Shown one piece after another: positions 7,745 to 14,835 of a DNA stretch of 55,818 nucleotides. Position 1 is the first letter of the stretch, and every line of letters begins with the position of its first letter. The notes under the pieces are model-generated. The model did no database searches. It was not told the origin of the DNA and worked only from the letters and a program-made list of their open reading frames with translations. The stretch is from Catenulispora pinisilvae (GTDB lineage Bacteria > Actinomycetota > Actinomycetes > Streptomycetales > Catenulisporaceae), in the NCBI RefSeq assembly GCF_015356865.1, contig NZ_JAAFZA010000046.1:1-55818 (forward strand), in the 5' to 3' direction. The position numbers and the translations under genes were made by a program.

Positions 7745-7779
7745 GATCATTGCTCATTTGCCTAATCGAGCGAATGATC
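7745..7779. promoter_or_regulatory. Inverted repeat upstream of the M-box
   Basis: GATCATTGCTC and GAGCGAATGATC flank a 12-base centre, just upstream of the riboswitch on its promoter side. The arms match except for one inserted base. It is a candidate operator for a second regulator of the transporter, or simply promoter-proximal dyad symmetry. The sequence is unlike the arsR-proximal palindrome. Confidence 0.35.
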
Positions 7780-7870
7780 AGGGGTGCGGCGGCGCCTCGG
7801 CCGCCCCGGGCGCGACCCTGGCGGGTGAAGTGGCGGCCGGTACGCGCGGCGCGCTGGGTCCGGGCCCCGG

Positions 7871-8344
7871 TCAAGGGCGGGCCGCGCCGGGCGGACCGCT
7901 GACCGGCTGCACCGTCGCGAACGTCTCGACCACCAGCCGCAGCGTCGTCAGGACCGCCGCGCCGTCGCCGCGGGCGGGCGGCGGTTCGAGGGCGTCCAGC
8001 GGGATCGCCCGGCCGGCGTGCACGATCAGCGCCTCGGCGGCGTCGGGCCAGAAGCCGAAGCCGGTGTGCGTCGTCTCCTCGGTCCTGGAGTCGCGGTGCG
8101 AGTAGGCGCTGCTGATGCGGCCCGGCTCCGGCTTGCGGATCATCCCGGCCGCGTCGGCCCGCTCGACCAGCGTCGATCCGCCGGCGGACCAGTGATCTCC
8201 GGCGGCGTGCGACTCAGCCCACTGATCCGCCTCCGGGGCCAGCTCGAAGTGCCAGCCGTGGGTCCGCTCCTGGAACTCGCGCTCGGCGACGTGCCGGAGG
8301 CGCGCGCTCTCGGCGTAGAAGGCGTCCAGCTGCTCCTTGTCCAT
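7871..8344 (-). CDS. Hypothetical protein
   Basis: A 157-aa soluble protein starting MDKEQLDAFYAESARLRH. An in-frame ATG exists 18 codons upstream at 8398, but that extension overlaps a repeat-rich stretch and looks noncoding. I see an amphipathic N-terminal helix, a charged middle, and no signal peptide, membrane segment or recognisable catalytic motif. Codon usage is normal for the region. It lies between the M-box promoter and the divergent ligC gene. Function unknown. Confidence 0.65.
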   Translation of the reverse strand: MDKEQLDAFYAESARLRHVAEREFQERTHGWHFELAPEADQWAESHAAGDHWSAGGSTLVERADAAGMIRKPEPGRISSAYSHRDSRTEETTHTGFGFWPDAAEALIVHAGRAIPLDALEPPPARGDGAAVLTTLRLVVETFATVQPVSGPPGAARP

Positions 8345-8362
8345 CGCTCGATAGTAGGCAAC

Positions 8363-8450
8363 CGCCGCCAGTCGGCAGGCGCCGCAGTCGGCAACCACCG
8401 CATTGGGCAGACGCCGCAGTGGGCAAGCGCCACAGCAGGCGACCGCCGCC
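8363..8450. repeat. Degenerate tandem repeat between the hypothetical gene and ligC
   Basis: Variants of GCCGCAGTCGGCAAC recur four to five times at about 16-18 base spacing. They occupy the divergent intergenic region, so they overlap whatever promoters drive these two genes. Confidence 0.45.
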
Positions 8451-8502
8451 CGTTCGCCCGCGCCGGAGTGCCGACTCCGGATCTTCGTCTTACGGTCGGA
8501 AC

Positions 8503-9582
8503 GTGGATCTCCCGGTCATGCCGCCGGTGCGGCCGATGCTGGCCACCGCTGTGCGGGACGTGCCGCGCGGCGCGGGCCTGGCCTACGAACCGAAGTGGGA
8601 CGGGTTCCGCTGCGTCGTCTTCCGCGACGGCGCCGAGGTGGAGCTGGGCTCGCGCAACGACCGGCCGCTGACGAGGTACTTCCCGGAGCTGGTGGACCTG
8701 CTGCTGGCCGCGTTGCCGCCGCGGTGCGTGGTGGACGGCGAGATCGTCGTGGTCACCGGCGCCGGCCTGGACTTCGACACGCTCCAGAACCGGCTGCACC
8801 CGGCCGCCTCCCGGGTCCGGAAGCTGGCGGCCGAGACCCCGGCCAGCTTCGTCGCCTTCGACCTGCTGGCGCTCGGCGACCGGGACCTGACCGGCGAGCC
8901 GTTCAGCGAGCGCCGCCGGTTGCTGGCCGGTGCGCTGAACGCCGGCAGCGAGCGGATCATCCTCACCCCGCTGACCGAGGATCCGGACGTGGCGCAGGAC
9001 TGGTTCACCCGGTTCGAGGGCGCGGGCTTCGACGGCGTGATGGCCAAGCCCTTGGACCTGCCCTACGAGCAGAACAAGCGGGTCATGCTCAAGGTGAAGC
9101 ACGAGCGCACCGCGGACTGCGTCGTGGCGGGCTTCCGCCGGCACAAGGACGGCGAGGGCGTCGGTTCCCTGCTGCTCGGCCTGTTCGACGACGAGGGCGT
9201 CCTGCACCACGTCGGCGTGGCCAGCAGCTTCACCGCGGCCCGGCGCCGGGAGCTGGTCGGCGAGCTGGCGCCGCTTCGGGAGAACGCCCTCGACGGGCAT
9301 CCCTGGCGCGACTGGGCCGAGGCGCAGGAGCAGGCCGGCCAGCGGATGCCCGGCGCGCGCAGCCGGTGGGCCGCCGACAAGGACCTGTCCTGGGAGCCGC
9401 TGCGGCCGGAGCTGGTCGCCGAGGTCCGGTACGAGCACCTGTTGTCCGGCCGGTTCCGGCACGGCGGCCGCCTGGTCCGCTTCCGGCCGGACCGGACGCC
9501 GGAGTCGTGCACCTACGCCCAGCTCGAACAGGTGCCGCCGGCCGAGCTGGCCGAGGTGTTCGGTGCGGAGGGGGAGAAATGA
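8503..9582 (+). CDS. ligC: ATP-dependent DNA ligase LigC
   Basis: The 359-aa enzyme seals nicks in DNA using ATP. Motif I is EPKWDGFR with the adenylated lysine at residue 31; motif III is near FVAFDLLALGD; motifs IV and V are DGVMAKPLD and MLKVKHERT; an OB-fold domain follows from about 225. The start chosen is the GTG at 8503, because the resulting N-terminus VDLPVMPPVRPMLA matches mycobacterial LigC; the longer ATG frame adds 28 low-complexity residues. LigC works as a backup repair ligase and, in mycobacteria, acts with Prim-PolC. Here the stop codon overlaps the start of that partner by 4 bases, so the two are translationally coupled. Confidence 0.93.
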   Translation: MDLPVMPPVRPMLATAVRDVPRGAGLAYEPKWDGFRCVVFRDGAEVELGSRNDRPLTRYFPELVDLLLAALPPRCVVDGEIVVVTGAGLDFDTLQNRLHPAASRVRKLAAETPASFVAFDLLALGDRDLTGEPFSERRRLLAGALNAGSERIILTPLTEDPDVAQDWFTRFEGAGFDGVMAKPLDLPYEQNKRVMLKVKHERTADCVVAGFRRHKDGEGVGSLLLGLFDDEGVLHHVGVASSFTAARRRELVGELAPLRENALDGHPWRDWAEAQEQAGQRMPGARSRWAADKDLSWEPLRPELVAEVRYEHLLSGRFRHGGRLVRFRPDRTPESCTYAQLEQVPPAELAEVFGAEGEK

Positions 9583-10610
9583 CCGAGGAGACCATCCTCG
9601 ACATCGACGACACCGAGGTCGCGCTGTCCCACCCGGACAAGGTCTACTTCAGCAAGCGCGGCGAGACCAAGATGGATCTCGTCCGCTACTACCTGGCGGT
9701 CGCCGGGCCGATCATGAACACCCTGAAGGACCGTCCGCTGCTGATGGAGCGCTATCCGAACGGCGCGGGCGGCAAGTCCTGGTTCCAGAAGCGGGTGCCG
9801 AAGACAGCGCCGCCGTGGCTGACCACCATGGAGGTGTCGACGCCGAACGGCACCACCAGCGACGCGCTGGTCGCCGCGAACATGGCGCACATCGTGTGGG
9901 GCGTGAACCTGGGCTGCCTGGGCTTCCACGTCTGGCCGATCCGCGCCGCGAACCCTGACATCACCGATGAGCTGCGCATCGACTTGGACCCCTCCCCCGG
10001 CGTCGGCTACCCGGAGGTCCGGCACGCCGCGGTGCTGACCCGGGAGCTGTTGGCCGAGCTGGGCATCGAGGCTTACGTGAAGACCTCCGGATCCCGGGGG
10101 CTGCACATCTATGTCAGCCTCCTGCATCGCTGGGACGGCTACGAGGTCCGGGCGTCCGCGGTCGCGTTGGCCCGGGAGATGGAACGCCGGTATCCGGAGC
10201 AGATCACTGCGCAATGGTGGAAGGAGGAGCGGGGTGCACGGGTGTTTGTGGACTTCAATCAGAACGCGCCGCACAAGACGGTGTTCGGGGCGTGGTGCGT
10301 CCGGCCGCGAGTCGGTGCGCAGGTGTCCACGCCGATCTTCTGGGACGAGCTGATGACGGTCGTCCCCGACGAGCTGACGATCGCCACGGTCCCGGCCCGG
10401 GTCGCCGAGCGCGGGGATCCGTGGGCGGAGTACAACGCGCGGCCGCAGTCGCTGGAGCCGCTGCTGGAGATGTCGCGCCGGGACATGGCGAACGGGCTGA
10501 TGGACGCGCCGTGGCCGCCGGTGTATCCGAAGCAGCCGAACGAGCCGCCGCGGGTGGCGCCGAGCCGGGCCAAACATCAGGATGCGGATCCGGGCACGGA
10601 TCCGGACTAG
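9579..10610 (+). CDS. Prim-PolC-type archaeo-eukaryotic primase/polymerase (LigD polymerase-domain family)
   Basis: The 343-aa protein is a stand-alone version of the LigD polymerase domain, without nuclease or ligase domains. The catalytic metal-binding pair lies in LRIDLDPSPG (D135, D137), and SGSRGLHIYV holds the conserved histidine. Such enzymes fill short gaps, add terminal nucleotides and prefer ribonucleotides. In mycobacteria the LigC-linked form functions in excision repair. ATGA overlap with ligC argues for a joint complex. The last ten residues (DADPGTDPD) are encoded by the start of a tandem repeat array and differ from a normal domain end, so the C-terminus may have drifted by repeat expansion. 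Confidence 0.9.
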   Translation: MTEETILDIDDTEVALSHPDKVYFSKRGETKMDLVRYYLAVAGPIMNTLKDRPLLMERYPNGAGGKSWFQKRVPKTAPPWLTTMEVSTPNGTTSDALVAANMAHIVWGVNLGCLGFHVWPIRAANPDITDELRIDLDPSPGVGYPEVRHAAVLTRELLAELGIEAYVKTSGSRGLHIYVSLLHRWDGYEVRASAVALAREMERRYPEQITAQWWKEERGARVFVDFNQNAPHKTVFGAWCVRPRVGAQVSTPIFWDELMTVVPDELTIATVPARVAERGDPWAEYNARPQSLEPLLEMSRRDMANGLMDAPWPPVYPKQPNEPPRVAPSRAKHQDADPGTDPD

Positions 10611-10674
10611 GGCATGGATCCGGACCGGGACGCGGATCCGCACCGGGACGCGGATCAGGACACGGATCCGGCTG
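10578..10674. repeat. GGATCC-rich tandem repeat at the 3' end of the Prim-PolC gene
   Basis: Units of about 18 bp built on GGACCGGGACGCGGATCC repeat roughly five times, with 12-bp variants at the start. The array begins inside the Prim-PolC coding end, contains its stop codon and continues almost to the convergent dinB stop. Confidence 0.7.
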
Positions 10675-10685
10675 GCACTTCGTGA

Positions 10686-11747
10686 CTATTTCCCAGCGTT
10701 CTCAACGGTTTCAGCTTCTGTCTCGACCAACTCGACGCGCACGCCGAGCAGCCGCACCGGCCGGTCCAGCTCCAGCAGCGTGAACACCTCCAGCGCGGCG
10801 CGTTCGATCGCCTCGGCGTCGGCGGTGGGCGTCGGCAACGTGATGCTCCGGGTCTTCGTCAGGAACGGCGCGTATCTGATCTTCAGCCCGACGCGCGCCG
10901 CCGGCCGGCCCTCGTCGGCGACGTCGCGGGCCACGTGCCGGGCCAGCAGCCGCACCTGCTCGGCCAGTTCGGCCGGGTCGGAGATGTTCTGCTGGAAGGT
11001 GGTCTCGCGGCTGCGGCCCTTGGCCACGTGCGGCGTGCCGGTCACCTCGGCGTCCCCGGCGCCCTGGGCCAGCAGCCAGAAGTAGGGGCCCATCTTCGGC
11101 CCGAACCGGTCGGCCAGTACGGCGCGGTCGGCCCGACCCAGGTCGGCGACGGTGTGCAGGCCCAGTTCAGCGAGCTTCTTGGCGGTGCGCGAGCCGATGC
11201 CCCACAGCGCTTCGGTCGGTCGGGCGGCCATCACGGCGGCCCAGTTCTCGTGGGTGAGCCGGTAGACGCCGGCCGGTTTGGCGAACCCGGTCGCGGTCTT
11301 GGCCCGCAGCTTGTTGTCGCCGATGCCGACGGAGCAGGACAGGCCGGTCTCGCCGAGGACGGCTTCGCGGACGTCGGTGGCCAGCGCCTCGGGGTCGTCG
11401 GTGCGGGCGCCGAGGAACGCCTCGTCCCAGCCCATCACCTCGACCACGACCGGGAACTCCCGCAGCGTGGTCATCACGCGCTCGGACGCCCTTTCGTACG
11501 CGGCGCGATCGGCGGGCAGGAAGACGCAGTCCGGGCACTTCTTGGCGGCGGTTCGCATCGGCATCCCGGAGTGGACGCCGAACTCGCGCGCCTCGTACGA
11601 AGCGGTCGCGACCACGCCCCGGCGCGTCGGATCGCCCTGACCGCCGACCACGACCGGCCGGCCCCGCAGCTCCGGCCGCCGCGCCACCTCGACAGCCGCG
11701 ATGAACTGGTCGAGGTCGACGTGCAGCACCCAGTCCGTGCTGGACAC
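10686..11747 (-). CDS. DinB2-like Y-family DNA polymerase without an aromatic steric gate
   Basis: The 353-aa protein is a translesion polymerase of the DinB/Pol IV family. The N-terminal palm motif reads HVDLDQFIAAVE (D11, D13) and the second metal motif is GWDEAFLGA. At the position of the steric-gate aromatic (the second F of DxDxFF in Pol IV) there is Ile16. WVLHVDLDQF is nearly identical to my recollection of mycobacterial DinB2, which has leucine there and incorporates ribonucleotides. The GTG at 11747 is chosen because upstream in-frame sequence is a tandem repeat. The gene converges on the ligC/Prim-PolC pair 75 bases away. A separate dinB1 is presumably elsewhere. Confidence 0.88.
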   Translation of the reverse strand: MSSTDWVLHVDLDQFIAAVEVARRPELRGRPVVVGGQGDPTRRGVVATASYEAREFGVHSGMPMRTAAKKCPDCVFLPADRAAYERASERVMTTLREFPVVVEVMGWDEAFLGARTDDPEALATDVREAVLGETGLSCSVGIGDNKLRAKTATGFAKPAGVYRLTHENWAAVMAARPTEALWGIGSRTAKKLAELGLHTVADLGRADRAVLADRFGPKMGPYFWLLAQGAGDAEVTGTPHVAKGRSRETTFQQNISDPAELAEQVRLLARHVARDVADEGRPAARVGLKIRYAPFLTKTRSITLPTPTADAEAIERAALEVFTLLELDRPVRLLGVRVELVETEAETVENAGK

Positions 11748-11810
11748 GGGTCCAGTATGCCCAGGCCCAGGCGGGGTCGCCTGTCGGAGGCGGCCGTCTG
11801 CGGCACGCCG

Positions 11811-11962
11811 CCCGAGCAGCACGCCTCGCAGGCAGCACCACACCGCCCGAGAGCACGTCTCGCGGGCTGAATGCCTCCCGAGCAGCACGCCTCGCAGGCA
11901 GCACCACACCGCCGGAGAGCACGTCTCGCGGGCTGCATGCCTCCCGAGCAGCACGCCTCGTG
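11811..11962. repeat. 66-bp direct tandem repeat, about 2.3 copies
   Basis: Copies begin at 11811, 11877 and 11943 with CCCGAGCAGCACGCCTCG. The first two are about 95% identical and each contains AGAGCACGTCTCGCGGGC; the third breaks off after about 20 bases. The block sits in the 394-base gap between dinB and the divergent clamp gene. The period is a multiple of three, so it keeps an open frame on the minus strand, but codon content there is not gene-like. A 9-bp repeat (GATCGCCCG, three times) follows near 12022-12045. Confidence 0.85.
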
Positions 11963-12141
11963 GGCGGCCCGCCTGCCCGGCGACCGGGTCTGCGATCGCC
12001 CGAGCGAAGCTCTCCCCATCAGATCGCCCGGATCGCCCGGATCGCCGCCGCGCCGGGAAAACCGCCGCCCGTGGGTGCCGCCCGGCAAGATGCCGCCCGA
12101 TCCGCATCAGGATCCTTCGTCGCGATCAGAAGGCGGTGCCC

Positions 12142-13311
12142 ATGAAGTTCGAGGCCGAGCGAGACATCTTCGCCGAGGCGGTCGCGTGGACCGCGCGATC
12201 CCTGCCGGGCCGCCCCGCCGCGCCCGTGCTCGCCGGCCTGCTCTTCGAGGCCTCGGACCCGGGCTCGGTCAGCGTGTCCGGGTTCGACTACGACACCTGC
12301 GCGCAGGCCGGGATCGCCGCCGAGGTCGGCGAGCCCGGGCGCCTGCTGGTCCACGGCAAGCTGCTCGCCGACATCGCCAAGTCGTTGCCGAACCGGCCGG
12401 TGCGGATCGCCTCTGAGGGTTCGAAGGTCCTGCTGTCCTGCGGCTCCTCCCAGTTCGCGTTGCAGACCCTGCCCGTCGCCGACTACCCCGAGCTGCCGGG
12501 CATGCCCAGCGCCACCGGCACCGTGGCCGGTTCGGACCTGGCCGCCGCCGTCGCGCAGGTGGCCGTCGCGGCCGCGCGGGACGACACCGTCCCGATGCTC
12601 ACCGGGATCCGGATCGAGATCGACGGCGACACCCTCACCCTGGTGTCCACCGACCGCTTCCGGCTGGCGTACCGCGAACTCTCCTGGCAGCCCGGCGAAC
12701 CCGGACAAGCCGCGACCGCGCTCCTGCCCGCCAAAGTCATGGCCGCCGCCGCCCGCGCGCTGGCCGGACGCGACCGGGTCACGCTGGCGCTGGACGGCGG
12801 GCAGAGCGGCGCGGGCCTGATCGGCTTCGCCTCGGAGGACCACCCCAGGGGCTCGCGGCGGATGACCTCGCGCCTGCTGTCCGGCGAGTTCGTGAAGTAC
12901 CGCTCCTTGTTCGCGTCCGTTTACGCCACCACCGCGACCGTCGAGACCGCCCCGTTCCTGGCCGCCGCCAAGCGCGTGTCGCTGGTGGCCGAACGTACTT
13001 CGCCGATCCGCCTGGCCTTCACCGAAGGCGCGGTCTCCTTGAAGGCCGGCGCCGGGGACGAAGCGCAGGCCTCTGAGTCTGTCGAAGCCGTGCTGGCCGG
13101 CGAGGACACCACCGCCTCGTTCAACCCCGCCTTCCTGCTCGACGGGCTCCAGGTGATCGACACGCCGTACGCGCAACTGTCGTTCACCGCCCCCGGCAAG
13201 CCGACCGTCCTCATGCCTCGCCAGTCCCTCGACGTCCCGGCCCGCGACGACTTCCGCTACCTGATGCTCCCGCTGAAGGCACCGCACGCGTCCGGCACCG
13301 GGCCCGCATGA
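12142..13311 (+). CDS. dnaN: DNA polymerase III beta-clamp paralogue
   Basis: The 389-aa protein has the three-domain sliding clamp architecture (about 1-125, 126-255, 256-389). It starts MKFEAERDIFAEAVAWTARSLPGRPAAPVL, with the usual LLVHGKLLADIAKSLP in domain 1 and STDRFRLAYRELSW in domain 2. It ends near a YLMLPLKA segment where the canonical clamp has its ...MPVRL C-terminus. The normal actinobacterial dnaN lies in dnaA-dnaN-recF, which is not here, so this is most likely a second clamp. Its neighbours are a translesion polymerase, a repair ligase and a gap-filling polymerase, which suggests a repair-dedicated clamp. It may form homodimers or mix with the main clamp. Confidence 0.87.
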   Translation: MKFEAERDIFAEAVAWTARSLPGRPAAPVLAGLLFEASDPGSVSVSGFDYDTCAQAGIAAEVGEPGRLLVHGKLLADIAKSLPNRPVRIASEGSKVLLSCGSSQFALQTLPVADYPELPGMPSATGTVAGSDLAAAVAQVAVAAARDDTVPMLTGIRIEIDGDTLTLVSTDRFRLAYRELSWQPGEPGQAATALLPAKVMAAAARALAGRDRVTLALDGGQSGAGLIGFASEDHPRGSRRMTSRLLSGEFVKYRSLFASVYATTATVETAPFLAAAKRVSLVAERTSPIRLAFTEGAVSLKAGAGDEAQASESVEAVLAGEDTTASFNPAFLLDGLQVIDTPYAQLSFTAPGKPTVLMPRQSLDVPARDDFRYLMLPLKAPHASGTGPA

Positions 13312-13354
13312 GATATTCAAGACCTGACCCGATTAGCCGGAAGCGAGGTCCACG

Positions 13355-14659
13355 ATGGTCGCTGAACTCACAGCGGACGGGGCGACGACACGCGAGCTGG
13401 AACGCATGATGGCGGAGTTCCCAGACCTGCCGGTCGAGGCCGTCATCAAGCAGGACATCCTGCGGCAGGGCCTGGCGTTCAGCCCGGACGCGCTGCGGGT
13501 GGCCAGCGGGTACAAGCCCAAGGACTACTTCATCTTCACCTTCGACCTGGTGCCGGTCGCGGAGATGGCCGAGCACGCGCAGTTCCGGGCCCCGGAGGAG
13601 ATCCGGATGACCGGCGGGCCCTACGACCTGCGGCGCACCGTGGTGTCCACGCGGGTCGCGCCGGACAGCCCGTACGTCGTGGAGTTGCGTGACGGCAAGC
13701 TCGCGCTCAACTGCGAGGGCGTGTACCTGTCCGACCTGGAGTTCCCGCCGATCCCGGCCTACTACGAGCACTCCCTGTCCTCCGGCAAGAAGATCAGCCA
13801 GATCGCCCCGGCGATCGAGTGGGGCTACCTGGTGTACCTCACGGTCTACCGGCTGTGCCAGTACTGGGGCCGGGACGAGGAGTGCCGCTTCTGCGACCTC
13901 AACGAGAACTTCCGGCAGCAGCGGGCGGCCGGCCGGGAGTACACGGCGGTCAAGGAGATCGACGACATCGTCGAGGCGATGACGCTGATCAACCAGTACG
14001 ACACCGTCACCAAGGCCTACACCGTCACCGGCGGCTCGATCACCAAGAAGCTGGACGGCATGCGCGAGGGCGAGTTCTACGCGCGCTTCGCCGAGGCCAT
14101 CGAGTCCCGGTTCGCCGGCCGCTGGATCCCCAAGGCCGTGGTGCAGGCGCTGCCGGTGGACGAGGTCCAGATGCTCTTCGACGCCGGGTACCGGGTCTAC
14201 CACCCGAACTACGAGGTGTGGGACAAGGACCTGTTCAGCTGGATCTGCCCGGGTAAGGACCGCTATGTCGGCCACGACGAGTGGATGAAGCGGATCCTGG
14301 ACTCCGCCGAGATCTTCGGCCCGACCAACGTCATCCCGAACTTCGTCGGCGGCGTGGAGATGGCCGAGCCGCACGGGTTCACCGACGTCGACCAGGCGAT
14401 CGCCTCCACGACCGAGGGCCTGGACTTCTTCATGAGCCACGGCGTGATGCCCCGGTTCACCACCTGGTGCCCGGAGCCGACCAGCAACCTGGGCCGGCAG
14501 AAGGGCCCGTCGCTGGAGTACTTCGTGAAGCTGCTGCGCGCCTGGCGCGACACCTTCGAGAAGTACAACCTGCCGGTACCGCCCGGCTACGGCCGTCCCG
14601 GCGCCGGTAACGCCGAGTTCTCGGTGAGCGCGTTCATGGACGTCATCCGGACGCATTGA
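13355..14659 (+). CDS. Radical SAM protein with a CX8CX2C cluster motif
   Basis: The 434-aa protein has a TIM-barrel-like radical SAM core, but the cluster-binding cysteines read LCQYWGRDEECRFCD, that is C-X8-C-X2-C instead of C-X3-C-X2-C. They are followed by LNENF and later by a GGSITKK motif that resembles the SAM-binding GGE strand. An N-terminal segment of about 165 residues precedes the cluster, longer than in simple radical SAM enzymes, and I do not recognise it. No cobalamin-binding or extra Fe-S motif is obvious. It stands alone 43 bases after the clamp gene, on the same strand, and is followed by a hairpin. The substrate is unknown. Confidence 0.82.
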   Translation: MVAELTADGATTRELERMMAEFPDLPVEAVIKQDILRQGLAFSPDALRVASGYKPKDYFIFTFDLVPVAEMAEHAQFRAPEEIRMTGGPYDLRRTVVSTRVAPDSPYVVELRDGKLALNCEGVYLSDLEFPPIPAYYEHSLSSGKKISQIAPAIEWGYLVYLTVYRLCQYWGRDEECRFCDLNENFRQQRAAGREYTAVKEIDDIVEAMTLINQYDTVTKAYTVTGGSITKKLDGMREGEFYARFAEAIESRFAGRWIPKAVVQALPVDEVQMLFDAGYRVYHPNYEVWDKDLFSWICPGKDRYVGHDEWMKRILDSAEIFGPTNVIPNFVGGVEMAEPHGFTDVDQAIASTTEGLDFFMSHGVMPRFTTWCPEPTSNLGRQKGPSLEYFVKLLRAWRDTFEKYNLPVPPGYGRPGAGNAEFSVSAFMDVIRTH

Positions 14660-14680
14660 CCGCATTGAGGTTCGCCAGGT

Positions 14681-14710
14681 TCCGGCGGCGGCGACCCATC
14701 CGCCGCCGGA
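14681..14710 (+). terminator. Hairpin after the radical SAM gene
   Basis: TCCGGCGGCGG and CCGCCGCCGGA form a perfect 11-pair stem with an 8-base loop, 20 bases after the stop. No T-run follows, as is common in high-GC actinobacteria, so termination efficiency is uncertain. Confidence 0.6.
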
Positions 14711-14835
14711 CCCTTCGATGGTTGACAAATCGAACAAAGAAACAGCCCTGAAGCCCGGCCGAAAGGCTTGACAGTGTAGTTTGGCCGCTACCGCCTTCGT
14801 GCGGGACAGCCGAAAGCACTTGGGGAGATGACAGA

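Noticed and set aside
11811..11962. CRISPR-like array
   Set aside because: Copies are contiguous 66-bp units with no unique spacers, and no cas genes are near.
10686..12107. A longer DinB frame with 120 extra N-terminal residues
   Set aside because: The extension is made of the 66-bp tandem repeat (GVLLGRH...CC units) and is not seen in DinB proteins.
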